DNA of 64,000 nt from Conchocele bisecta. Lineage: Eukaryota > Mollusca > Bivalvia > Lucinida > Thyasiridae. The stretch covers positions 32,298,462-32,362,461 of the forward strand of contig CM055271.1 in assembly GCA_029237695.1 (NCBI GenBank), written 5' to 3'. Below, one piece after another: positions 46,340-55,235 of the stretch. The position numbers and the translations under genes were made by a program. How positions within the stretch are numbered: the stretch's first letter is position 1; every line of letters starts with the position of its first letter. The notes beneath the pieces were generated by a model. It saw only the letters and a program-made list of their open reading frames with translations. It did not search any database and was not told the origin of the DNA.

Positions 46340-46526
46340 ATCGCGAGCAGGCATTTCGACCTTCCCGAGCGGACTGGATTTCCTGGCGAGCAATCCGAGC
46401 AATTTGGCGAGCAAACCGAGCACACTGGTGCGCAATCCGAGCAATCCGAGCACCGCGAACAAGTATTTCGACCATTTCGAACGATTTGGGAATTCCATGT
46501 TGGACAAATGCCCCCTCTAGATAGAA
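46340..46526. other. Leader region with CGAGCAATC repeats
   Basis: GCGAGCAATCCGAGCAATTT and variants recur at 46384-46450 (period ~9-18 bp). Frames on both strands stay open across it (Leu/Gly-rich on minus, Asn/Pro/Ser-rich on plus), so the openness says little about coding. It probably holds the 5' region of the central gene. Confidence 0.5.
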
Positions 46527-47246
46527 ATGTTTGCAAACATGCCAAAAACCTACTTGTCTCCGGAAAATATTCGAGAAATTATTTCCGCCCGTGGAAAGTC
46601 GACAGCCGACGAAACAAAAAAAAAGTACGGGATCGGGAGCTCTCGTCTTCGAAAAATCTGGGACGATGTCGATGCGGAACGTAGTACAAAACCCGAAGAA
46701 ACCCCAGAAGAACAAGAAACCCCTACCCCCGTAGAACACAGGGTGACCGCGCCTGGTTTTGCGGGCCCCACCGAGTTCCCCACGGATCTACTAGAAGATG
46801 AACGCTCGTTCGAAGAATCGACGCACCTGTCCGACATGGAGAGACGTCTGGAGAACCGGTTGGATGCGCTGGAACGCAGGCTGTTGGACGCGATTTCCGG
46901 CGATGCCGATTCCGAGTTCCAGGAGGAAGACGAGTGTCCGGAGGAAGAAGAGTGCCCGGAGGAAGAAGAGTGCCAGACGGAATCCGGGTGGGAGGTGCAC
47001 GACATCTGGAGAACCGTAGAGAATGCGAAGTGGTGGCTGGGGGTCTCTGTGGTGGCGTACGCGGTCTGCAGACCACTGTTCCCATTCGTGGCTCTAGAGG
47101 CCCGTAGACTCTGGAAGAACAAAACAGACCCCGACGCCCAGTTCGTGCACTCCATAAGACAGTCCGGTACACCGAAGGAAAAAACCAAAACTAGCGACTC
47201 CGTACACCAGCACTCTGGTAGTCGCGACCCGTTCTACATGGAGTAG
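46527..47246 (+). CDS. Central gene: HTH, coiled coil, acidic repeat and membrane span
   Basis: ATG at 46527, with a second in-frame ATG at 46539 that may be the true start. 239 codons, uninterrupted. Residues ~11-47 (SPENIREIISARGK, STADETKKKYGIGSSRLRKI) form a clear three-helix helix-turn-helix of the transposase/regulator type. Residues ~100-124 are a charged coiled coil (MERRLENRLDALERRLLDAI). Residues ~130-152 repeat ECPEEE. Residues 169-190 (WWLGVSVVAYAVCRPLFPFV) are a membrane-span candidate followed by RRLWKNK. No catalytic site is visible. A DNA-binding head and a C-terminal membrane anchor in one protein is unusual. It could tether the element to a membrane or be a virion-type protein; both ideas are speculation. 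Family not recognised. Confidence 0.7.
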   Translation: MFANMPKTYLSPENIREIISARGKSTADETKKKYGIGSSRLRKIWDDVDAERSTKPEETPEEQETPTPVEHRVTAPGFAGPTEFPTDLLEDERSFEESTHLSDMERRLENRLDALERRLLDAISGDADSEFQEEDECPEEEECPEEEECQTESGWEVHDIWRTVENAKWWLGVSVVAYAVCRPLFPFVALEARRLWKNKTDPDAQFVHSIRQSGTPKEKTKTSDSVHQHSGSRDPFYME

Positions 47247-47431
47247 CCGTTTTTGGAAAAAAAGTTCTTTGTCTTTTTTCGAGTTGTGTTTCCGAGTTGT
47301 CTTTTCTAGTTTTGTACCGAGTTGTCTTTCCGTTCCAATTTTTCTACCTCCTTTGGGAGAGGTTTTCTGTTTTTTCGATGTGTTCTAGATTTTGTTTTGC
47401 TCTTGGGAGACGATTTTCTTCGACTTTCCCA
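47247..47431. other. Spacer with CGAGTTGT(G/C)TTT repeats
   Basis: CGAGTTGTGTTTC, CGAGTTGTCTTTT and CGAGTTGTCTTTC at 47280-47330 form a small T-rich repeat after the central gene. It may act in 3' end formation of that gene, which is inference. Confidence 0.4.
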
Positions 47432-47743
47432 AAAGACCAAATGTGGACAATTGGGTGGTATCATTTCTGTTTGCCTTTTGGTAGACAAATTTTTTCTACA
47501 CTTTTCCCAAATGTGTCCAAATACATAATTGGGTGGTATCATTTCTATTTGCCTCTTGGGAGACGAATTATTTCTACAATTTTCCCAAAAGTCCGAATGT
47601 GTACAATTGGGTGGTATCATTTCTGTTTGCCTCTTGGGAGACAAATTTTTTCTACACTTTTCCCAAAAGTCCAAATGTGGACAATTGGGTGGTATCATTT
47701 CTGTTTGCCTCTTGGGAGACAAAAAATTCTTGTGATTTTCCCA
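47432..47743. repeat. Four 78-bp tandem units upstream of the intact zinc-finger gene
   Basis: The units carry ATTGGGTGGTATCATTTCT, TGCCTCTTGGGAGAC and TTTCCCAAAAGTCC and are spaced exactly 78 bp (motif starts 47454, 47532, 47610, 47688). 78 is divisible by three, so all units share a frame. Related 34-bp-spaced units occur inside the TIRs. Confidence 0.9.
47454..47697 (-). promoter_or_regulatory. Four GGTGGTATCA sites in the 78-bp repeats
   Basis: Exact matches at 47454, 47532, 47610 and 47688, one per unit, the last ending 74 bp before the zinc-finger ATG. On this strand they read as the inverse of the left-TIR sites. Their position suggests an upstream control array for the zinc-finger gene (inference). 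Confidence 0.6.
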
Positions 47744-47770
47744 TTTGAACAGAAAAATACTATTGGGAAA

Positions 47771-48091
47771 ATGGAGTGCGAAACGTGTGGTAGAACTTTT
47801 GCCAAGAAGGCCAACTTGCAACGGCACATCGGGAGAAAGACGAGATGCAGTACTCCTGCATTCCTGTGCGAAGGTTGTGGAAAACATTTCTCCAGTTCCC
47901 AGACGCTTTGCAGACACAAACAGAAACGGTGTACCGCACCCTCGAGAACACAACTCCAGACTGCCGAACTAGAAAGCCGGGTTGTCGAACTGGAAAGTCA
48001 GGTTGCGGAACTACAGGCGTCCCTAGAGACAGAAAAACGCAAAAGAAAAATAGCGGAGTCCTGCTTCCGAGAGCTACACCAGAAGAAATAG
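47771..48091 (+). CDS. Zinc-finger and leucine-zipper protein, intact copy in the right TIR
   Basis: ATG at 47771, 106 codons. Two fingers of C2HC form: Cys3, Cys6, His19, Cys26 and Cys33, Cys36, His49, Cys54. The linker phenylalanine and leucine positions of C2H2 fingers (GRTFAKKANLQRH, GKHFSSSQTLCRH) are kept. Residues ~63-95 (AELESRVVELESQVAELQ) are a leucine-zipper-like coiled coil, so it should dimerise. It probably binds DNA. The same frame is open upstream to an ATG at 47378 through the 78-bp repeats, giving an alternative 237-codon form. I prefer the short form because only it is shared by both TIRs. A small hairpin follows the stop. Confidence 0.8.
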   Translation: MECETCGRTFAKKANLQRHIGRKTRCSTPAFLCEGCGKHFSSSQTLCRHKQKRCTAPSRTQLQTAELESRVVELESQVAELQASLETEKRKRKIAESCFRELHQKK

Positions 48092-48095
48092 TAGA

Positions 48096-48111
48096 ACGAG
48101 ATTGTTCTCGT
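48096..48111. other. Small hairpin just after the zinc-finger stop codon
   Basis: ACGAGA, TTGT, TCTCGT. Also present in the left TIR. Role unknown. Confidence 0.5.
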
Positions 48112-48257
48112 ACGCAGTTCTATCTGTCATTCGTCTGTGTTGGTTGTAGTGCCTGTAGTTTGTTGTAGTTCGATGTATTTGGGTTTTTCTGAAATCCGTT
48201 CCCGATTTTTCGTGGGTGTTGGGAGTGTCGTGTGGTGGTGGAAACGGTGCCACCTCT

Positions 48258-48852
48258 GGTGGTATCATTCTGCTTTTCTCCACAAAAAAGCCTGTTTTTC
48301 GAGGGTGCTGGTGAGTACTTTTGTTTATTAGATTTTTCCCAAATGTGGCCAAATGCACAAATGGGTGGTATCATTTCTGTGTCCAAATACACAAATGGGT
48401 GGTATCATTTATGTTTGTCTCTTGGGAGGCCACGACAAGTCTATCTGTCGTTCGTCTGTAGTTGGTTGTAGTGTCTGTAGTTCGTTGTAGTTCGATGTAT
48501 TTGGGTTTTTCTAAAATCCGTTCCCGATTTTTCGTGGGTGTTGGGAGTGTCGTGTGGTGGTGGAAACGGTGCCACCTCTGGTGGTATCATTCTGCTCTTC
48601 TCTATGCAAAAAAACCGGTTTTTCGAGGGTGCTGGGGAGTACTTTTGTTCGTTGGATTTTCGAAGCCATGGATTTCGATCTCGATTTCAATTTTTTTTCA
48701 CTAAGTATGGTGGGCGTACAACAAGACGGTTTCGCGGTTTAAAATATTTCAGTGTTGGTGGCTAGTTTATGTTATTGGACAAAAACACCGTTTTTCGATA
48801 CTGTTGGGAGCTGTAACGAGAGTTAATAACACTCCCACCTTTGGTGGTATCA
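48258..48852 (-). promoter_or_regulatory. Five GGTGGTATCA sites in the right TIR
   Basis: At 48258, 48364, 48398, 48580 and 48843, mirror images of the left-TIR sites. Confidence 0.7.
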
Positions 48853-48874
48853 TTTTGACTCCCTATATACTACT

Positions 48875-49128
48875 CCAGTCAATACAATTTTTGCATTTTA
48901 CAGCCATTTTTAGGTGTTGACGGGATAAATAGAATAGTAGGTTAGTGCCGTGAATGGGAAAAATATCTGGCGCGGCTCGGAAACGGGATGTGCTCGACAG
49001 AGCCTCGCCCATCCCGTTTCCTGAGCCTTGCCAGATATATTCTGAACCAAAGTATATGTTGTGATAAATAAAGAAATTCCTCAGCGTTGCCGGATATTTT
49101 TTCCCATTCACGGCACTAACCTAATATT
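48875..49128. repeat. Composite palindromic repeat, right fragment
   Basis: Resumes with CCAGTCAATAC and runs through AGGTGTTGACGGGATA and the GTGCCGTGAATGG fold-back. The second arm is partly duplicated (two CTTGCCAGATA/TTGCCGGATA versions). Confidence 0.85.
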
Positions 49129-49233
49129 CTCTATATTGATTGCATCGATACAGCTTCCCCACGGGCATATATTAAACATTGGAATTATTCAAAAGCAACC
49201 GTCACATCTGTATGGGTTTCTGTGGAGGTGTTT

Positions 49234-49345
49234 GAGATGAGACGGCTGACATCCCATGTTTGACATGAGACGGCTGACATCCCATGTTTGACATGAGACG
49301 GCTGACATCCCATGTTTGAGATGAGACGGCTGACATCCCATGGGC
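49234..49345. repeat. 28-bp tandem repeat, four copies
   Basis: GA(G/C)ATGAGACGGCTGACAT continuing CCCATGTTT, four nearly perfect units. Confidence 0.95.
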
Positions 49346-49357
49346 AAAATGTGGGCT

Positions 49358-49425
49358 GTTGACATGTGAGACTTGTCGTGTGTCATGGTATGTTGACATG
49401 TGAGACTTGTCGTGTGTCATGGTAC
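49358..49425. repeat. 34-bp tandem repeat, two copies
   Basis: GTTGACATGTGAGACTTGTC continuing GTGTGTCATGGTA, twice. A related single unit is near 49731-49770. Confidence 0.9.
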
Positions 49426-49440
49426 GATCTATTTACAGGG

Positions 49441-49616
49441 GGCCGTTTCACTAAACTTCGTACGACTAAAATGTTCGTAAGTGCAAATTTAGGATCGTCT
49501 GGAAATTTCAATTGATGGATTTACATTTATTGAGCATATGCTGCATATGCAGTATATGCTCAATAAATGTAAATCCAATAATTGTTTTCAAGAAAACATT
49601 GTTAATGTGAAATTTA
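49441..49616. repeat. MITE family D, copy 2 (one terminus)
   Basis: Has the left end CCGTTTCACTAAACTTCGTA and the central palindrome CATATGCTGCATATGCAGTA but lacks the right terminus. Confidence 0.8.
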
Positions 49617-49777
49617 CATTTACATACAATTTTGCATTTACATAGCTCTTTGGAGGTGTTTGAGATGTGTTTTGTAGACAGGCAGACGGCTGGCATGTAA
49701 TGACGCCATCCCATGGATAAAATGTGGGCTGTTGATATGTGAAGTCTCACATGTCGTGTGACATGGTATAATATATA

Positions 49778-49880
49778 TTTACTGGTGTTTAACGGCCTAT
49801 CGCTAACGTCTTTTAAGGCCGGGCCAACGGATTCGATCCCGCATTTAACCTGCAACAATGGGGGGGGGGGGGGGGGTCCA
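49778..49880. repeat. SINE-like dispersed repeat, fragment with poly-G
   Basis: GGTGTTTAACGGCCTATC, AAGGCCGGGCCAACGG and GATTCGATCCCGC match the repeats at 52482-52701 and 54571-54992. A run of about 16 G follows at 49861. Confidence 0.6.
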
Positions 49881-50267
49881 TAGTCATAACGGCGGTATGA
49901 ACGATAGCAGCCTCTTTAACTCTTACGTAATATTACTCCGATATTAAATATCTATAAGGTACGACATTCACAGTGTACATTGAGCCCGGCTCACTAATTC
50001 AATAATTGTTACACGCTCGAATGCCAGCATGGTCCCGGTCTTCGCGTGCGTTACACTTACTAAATTAGCGAGCCGGGCCCAAGGTATATAATCCATTTCC
50101 GTTGATTGAAAAAAAAAACGGATGGCCGCGGCCTGCATGTCGAGCCCGCCGAGGCATCTGGTGATCTTAGGGTAAGATATATATAATGTAGCAATAGATA
50201 CATTGAAATACAAGAACTGGCATCGTTAAACGAAGCTAATTCCCTTGCTGGCAGGCTTGATAATAAA
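49881..50267. other. Non-coding stretch
   Basis: No gene seen. AGCCCGGCTC (49983) and its inverse GAGCCGGGC (50069) are loosely inverted. Confidence 0.4.
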
Positions 50268-52256
50268 AAACATTTTAGATGGCGGTCATCTTGGATTAAG
50301 CGATGACTCTCATTTTACCAAATCTGAAAATGCTTCACCCAAGGATCTTAACTTCCTATGAAGTTTGGCCAGCATCGGTTATGTGGTTCCTGAGAAAAAG
50401 ACGTTCAAAATCTTGAATAAATGGACCTTTTGGTTGCCATCATGGATGACATAATCATCCGATTCCGACAAATATTGCACCAGAGCAATCGCTTCATCGA
50501 TACCTTCAATTTGATATATGGCATGAGCATATTCGGTCAAAAATAAAATCTGACTCCAATTTGACCCCACGGGCCATGCCTATTTTTGACCCCGGGGTCA
50601 CCATTTTCACAACTTTGAAAGAGCATTGTAAATCGATCATTCCTACTAAGTTTAGTCGAAATCCGGCCAGCAGTTCATGAGAAGACTTTTTAAGAATTTA
50701 TGCTATTTTTAGACGGCGGCCATCTTGGATTAACGATGACCTCCATTTTAACAAATCTGAAAAGGCTTCACCCATGGACCATAACTTTTAAGTTTGGCTA
50801 CCATGGGCAAAGCGGTTCATATGAAGAAGAATTTTGAAATCTTTAATAAAAGAACGACCTTTTGACATTTCGGCGGCCATCTTGGATGACATAACAATCC
50901 GATTTCGACAAAAAATGTACCAGAGTGATCGCCTCATTGATACCTTCGATTTGATATATAACATGACCATATTCGGTCAAAAATAAAATTTGACCCCACG
51001 GGCCACGCCCATTTTTGACCCCGGGGTCACCATTTTAACAACTTTGAAAGAGCATTGTAAATCGATCATTCCTACCAAGTTTCCTTAAAATCCGGCTAGC
51101 GGTTCATGAGAAGATTTTTTAAGAATTTATGCTATTTTTAGACGGCGGCCATCTTGGATTAGCGATGACCTCCATTTTAACAAATCTGAAAAGGCTTCAC
51201 CCACGGACCATAACTTTTGAGTTTGGCTACCATGGGCAAAGCGGTTCATGTGAAGAAGAATTTTGAAATCTAATAAAAGAACCTTTTGACATTTCGGCGG
51301 CCATCTTGGATGACATAACAATCCGATTTCGACAAAAGATGTACCAAAGTGATCGCCTCATTGATACCTTCGATTTAATATATAACATGACCATATTCGG
51401 TCAAAAATACAATTTGACCCCACGGGCCACGCCCATTTTTGACCCCGGGGTCACCATTTTAACAACTTTGAAAGAGCAATGTACATCAATCATTCCTACC
51501 AAGTTTCGTCGAAATCCGGCCAGCGGTTCATGAGAAGAAGATTTTTTAAGAATTTATGCTATTTTTAGACGGCGGCCATCTTGGATTAGCGATGACCTCC
51601 ATTTTAACAAATCTAAAAGGCAAAATTGGCTTCTCCCATGGACCATAACTTTTAAGTTTGGCTACCATGGGCCAGGCGGTTCATGTGAAAAAGAATTTTG
51701 AAATCTCTAATAAAAGAACGATCTTTTGACCTTTCGGCGGCCATCTTGGATGACATAACAATCCGATTTCGGCAAAAAATGCACCAGAGTGATCGCCTCA
51801 TTGATACCTTCAATTTGATATATGACATGACCATATTCAGTCAAAAATAAAATTTGACCCTAATTTGACCCCACGGGCTACGCCCATTTTTGACCCCGGG
51901 GTCACCATTTTAACAACTTTGAAAGAGCAATATACATCGATCATTCCTACCAAGTTTTGTCGAAATCCGGTTGGCGGTTCTTGAGAAGAAGATTTTTTAA
52001 GAATTTGTGCTATTTTTAGACGGCGGCCATCTTGGATTACGCAATGACGTCATTTTAACAATTTTGTAATCCCCCTACTTATGGACCATGACCTTGACGT
52101 TTGGTGACTATAGACCCAATGGTTACCGAGGAGAAGATGTTTGAAAATGTTCACGGACGACGGACGACGACGGACGACGACGACGGACAACGACGGACGA
52201 CGGACACATTGCGGTAACAATAGCTCACATGAGCTTCGCTCAGGTGAGCTAAAAAG
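50268..52256 (+). mobile_element. Helitron-like repeat-cored element, copy 1
   Basis: Four units of about 430 bp, with GACCCCGGGG-type words at 50588, 51017, 51441 and 51892, each with GGCGGCCATCTTGGAT and CGGTCAAAAATA. The core ends in a GACGACGGAC microsatellite (52155-52205), ATTGCGGTAACAATAGCTCA and a terminal hairpin GCTCACATGAGC...GCTCAGGTGAGC followed by TAAAA. A hairpin followed by CTAA is a Helitron 3' end trait. The left end lacks the first ~115 bases seen in the copy at 59330-61374, so this copy is 5' truncated or recombined. Confidence 0.7.
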
Positions 52257-52481
52257 AAAAGAAAATAACATGTTTGCCTTACAAACAAGGTGAACTTCTA
52301 ACTCAGTGGGCACAGTGGCTGCATGCATGGGACAGAGAATGAATATATGGATGATGACTAATAAGCATATAAAGTTTCAAGCTAATCCGACTTATGGTTA
52401 CACTGTACAGAGAAAGTAGGTACCTGAAAACTTTAATGCAAATTTTAACAAAAACACTAATGCAAACTTCCTTTACCCTTG

Positions 52482-52701
52482 TTTGTTTTGTTTGTTGTGG
52501 TTTAACGGCCTATCAACAGCTAAGGTCATTTAAGGCCGGGTCAATGGGTTTAGTACTAAATCCCATATATTACCTGTACAAGCACATGTATATGTTCAAG
52601 TAAAACGTACATGAGGGCCAAACCAGGCAAATCGTGATTCCTATAAGGAGGAACCCATACCGTTAATTTACGCCGTCTCATTCGCCCGACAACCACCCCC
52701 C
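52482..52701 (+). repeat. SINE-like retroposon with 12-bp target duplication
   Basis: Flanked by CCTTTACCCTTG at 52470-52481 and again at 52702-52713. The body has TTTAACGGCCTATCAACAGC and ends in a C-rich tail. Perfect flanking duplications of this length indicate LINE-assisted retroposition. Confidence 0.8.
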
Positions 52702-52756
52702 CCTTTACCCTTGACATTGGACACAGGGGTCACATGATAGGATACATGAATGAATA

Positions 52757-53098
52757 TGTATCCCGTCAACACAGTGCGTATGTGCCGCGAAAAACGGTGC
52801 CGTGAAACATTGTTGATATCCTGTCAATACGACCTAATCACTGCGTATGAATATGTGCTGTTGTCATACTAGTCGATTCTCCGATTTTGAGGATGCGGCT
52901 GGGGTTATCTTTTTTGAATTTTAAAGCTATTTGTAGGTGTTGACGGGATAAATAGAATAGTAGGTTAGTGCCGTGAATGGGAAAAAATATCTGGCGCGGC
53001 ACGGAAACGGGATGTGCTCGGCAGAGCCTCGCCCATCCCGTTTCCTGAGCCTTGCCAGATATTTTTTCCCATGCACGGCACTAACCTACTATTCTCTA
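52757..53098. repeat. Composite palindromic repeat, copy 3
   Basis: TATCCCGTCAACACAGTGC through CGGCACTAACCTACTATTC. It includes an extra ~40 bp (GTTGTCATACTAGTCGATTC) absent from the other copies. Confidence 0.85.
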
Positions 53099-53445
53099 TC
53101 TATTTTCCTTATTTCTGAACCAAAATATATGTTGTGACCACTCATTTGAACCGTCTCGACGAGACGGTTCAAATGAGTGGTCACAACATATACTTCTGAT
53201 GAGAAATAAAGAAATTCTTGAGCCTTGCCGGATATTTTTTCCCATTCACGGCACTAACCTACTATTCTCTATCTATTTTCCTTATTTCTGAACCAAAATA
53301 TATGTTGTGACCACTCATTTGAACCGTCTCGACGAGACGGTTCAAATGAGTGGTCACAACATATACTTCTGATGAGAAATAAAGAAATTCTTGAGCCTTG
53401 CCGGATATTTTTTCCCATTCACGGCACTAACCTACTATCTCTATA
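53099..53445. repeat. 173-bp tandem duplication holding a 66-bp palindrome
   Basis: The unit from CTATCTATTTTCCTTATTTC to GGCACTAACCTACTATTCT occurs twice with period 173. Each has ATGTTGTGACCACTCATTTG followed by AACCGTCTCGACGAGACGGT and the inverse arm, with no mismatch. Confidence 0.93.
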
Positions 53446-54365
53446 TGGATGATGCACAATAAACATACGAAGTTTCAAGCAAATCTGACTTACGGTTACA
53501 GAGATATGTGAAAAGTTTAACGCAAAGTAATTTGACCTTGACATTGGGGCACAGGGGTAGTGAAAGTGAGCTGGGGCTCACATATACCCCCGGCTGCCGC
53601 CTGGACCGACAAATAAAAACTTTAACGCAAATATTAAAAAAAAAATTAACACAAATTTCGTAATTTTACCTTGACCTTGGACATGAAGGCCGCAAGGGTG
53701 TGGTATGGAATGAAAATATGGATGCTGATAAGGAAGTATATGAAGTTTGAGATCAATCCGACTTACCGTTACAGAGATAATCTGTACCCAAAACGTTGGA
53801 CGGACGGACAAACGGACGGACGTACGGACGAAATTACGAAAACTATATACCCCTCGACATACTTCGTATGCCGGGGATGTAATGAATATATGGATGATGA
53901 CCAATAAACATACGAAGTTTCAAGCAAATCTGACTAATGTGAAAGATTTAACGTAAATTTGGACAAAAAAATTAACGAAAACATCTTGGCAAAGTCATTT
54001 GACCTTGATTTTGGAGCACAGGGGCCGCATGAGTGGGATGCAGCATGAATATATGGATGATGACTAATAAGCATATGAGGTTGCAAGTCAATGTGACTTA
54101 GGACTGCAGAGCTATAATTTATTTAAAACCTCTAACGCAGATTTCGGACGGACGGACGGACGCACACACGCACGCTCGAACGGACGGACGGACGCACTGA
54201 CGCCCGGACGTCATTGTGATCACTATGTCTCGCTTTCCGCAAGCGGGTCGACAAAAATGGCGAGTGTCGTACCATATATATATTTAATATCAGAGTAAAA
54301 TCGCAAATTCCAGAACTACCCAACGTCGCAAATCCACAAATCTCTAACGTCATTCAGACAAATTC

Positions 54366-55101
54366 TGTAGCCGATTTCACCAAAATTGCTGAGCATACTT
54401 ATCTAACTAAGTATACTTTGAGGGGGTAATCATTTATTTTTCCCGAATACATTATTTCATATAGAACTAACCACTGCATATAGTTGATGATTAAAAGTAT
54501 GCAGAATTATTATACTGAATGTATTACATTATCTCAGCCAAAATGGGTGAGATAATGTAATACATTAATTATAATGTTTGTTTGTTTGTTTGTTTGTTTG
54601 GTTGTTTGTTTGTTGGTGTTTAACGGCCTATCAACAGCTAAGGTCATGTAAAGCCGGGAAAACTGGTTCGATCCCGCTTTAACCTGTTGCATTGGGGGTG
54701 GGAGGATCTCGAAATCAGAACAGAATATTTACATTGAGAAAAAGTATATTCAGCCCTGAAATTATAATAGCCTGACCTGGTGTCAGGTCCATACCACATC
54801 AAAGTTGCTTGGCCCCTTCCTCTAAAATAGGATTACGAATAATCGCAATACTTACATAAGGGGTATAACTAGATTCAACTGTCACATACAAAATGCCAAA
54901 GACGTATGTAAGGGCCAAGCCAGGTCTCCAGTCGGAATTCCAGTAAGGATGAACCCCGATCGTTAAATTACGCATCGCATTGCTCCCACCTGCCACCCAC
55001 AAATTCAGTATTATACAAATTTATCCTTAAATTGAAATTTTATCCTCAAAGTGTACTAAGCAAGACAAGTATACTTTTCAATTTTGGTGAAATCGGCTAC
55101 A
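54366..55101. repeat. MITE family E, copy 2, split by a SINE
   Basis: Left part 54366-54560 (TGTAGCCGATTTCACC to TAATGTAATACATTA) and right part about 54993-55101 (AAATTTATCC to GAAATCGGCTACA). Confidence 0.8.
54571..54992 (+). repeat. SINE-like retroposon inside MITE E copy 2
   Basis: Starts with a (TTTG)n run, then GGTGTTTAACGGCCTATC, CTGGTTCGATCCCGC, AAGGGCCAAGCCAGG and GATGAACCCCGATCG. It ends GCCACCCAC. Same family as 52482-52701 but longer. Confidence 0.7.
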
Positions 55102-55235
55102 GTGTCTGTCATTCACACAAATTCCGCTATTCCCTGATGGTATTCAATGATATTTGGCTATTATCTGACATCACTCGCCGGTACATCAATAGCAATATGA
55201 CGTGATAGTCCGCAAAAGTTATAGCTCTAAAATAC

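Larger units (their letters stand above)
45190..48874. mobile_element. Long-TIR DNA element with zinc-finger genes in the TIRs, Polinton-like
   Basis: The ends are AGTAGTATATAGGGAGTC and its exact inverse. The TIRs are 45190-46239 and 47764-48874. CCAGT flanks both sides (45185-45189 and 48875-48879); with the shared T it can be read as a 6-bp TCCAGT. The related repeat at 62.5 kb, read on its minus strand, has uninterrupted GATATCCAGTCAATAC, which proves insertion. TIRs of hundreds of bases starting AG with a 6-bp duplication are Polinton/Maverick traits, though those elements are 15-20 kb and carry polymerase, integrase, ATPase and capsid genes, none present here. Content: one ZF gene per TIR, a central HTH/membrane gene, 78-bp repeats and 14 TGATACCACC words. 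GC content and codon use differ from the host flanks. Confidence 0.85.
47764..48874. repeat. Right terminal inverted repeat
   Basis: The longer of the two TIRs. It retains the two blocks missing on the left (about 48610-48650 and 48672-48706). It contains the intact zinc-finger gene at its inner edge. Confidence 0.92.
52310..54240. mobile_element. Second repeat-cored element with GACGGACGG end, interrupted
   Basis: Degenerate units marked by ATATGGATGATGACTAATAA, CAAGCAAATCTGACTTACGG and TTGACCTTGACATTGG lie at about 52340, 53445, 53715 and 53890-54080. The right end has GGACGGACGGACGCAC runs and a hairpin CGCTTTCCGCAAGCGGG. A SINE (52482-52701) and a composite palindromic repeat (52757-53440) are inserted into it. 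Confidence 0.6.

Noticed and set aside
46031..46507. Leu/Gly-rich minus-strand frame as a membrane protein
   Set aside because: It is generated by the CGAGCAATC repeats and runs into the TIR in the wrong frame for the zinc-finger gene. Complementary frames are equally open.
45299..48765. Many frames of 60-150 codons on both strands in the 3.7 kb element
   Set aside because: Most are antisense or shifted readings of the zinc-finger gene, the central gene or the repeats, and appear twice because of the TIRs. Only the zinc-finger and central frames show protein-like patterns.
49234..49345. CRISPR-like array
   Set aside because: The 28-bp units are contiguous with no spacers, and the DNA is eukaryotic.
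49189..49420. Small repeat protein on the minus strand
   Set aside because: It only reflects the 28-bp and 34-bp tandem repeats.
53578..54353. Frames with RSVRPSVRPS peptides
   Set aside because: They come from CGGACGGACG runs at the end of the repeat-cored element.
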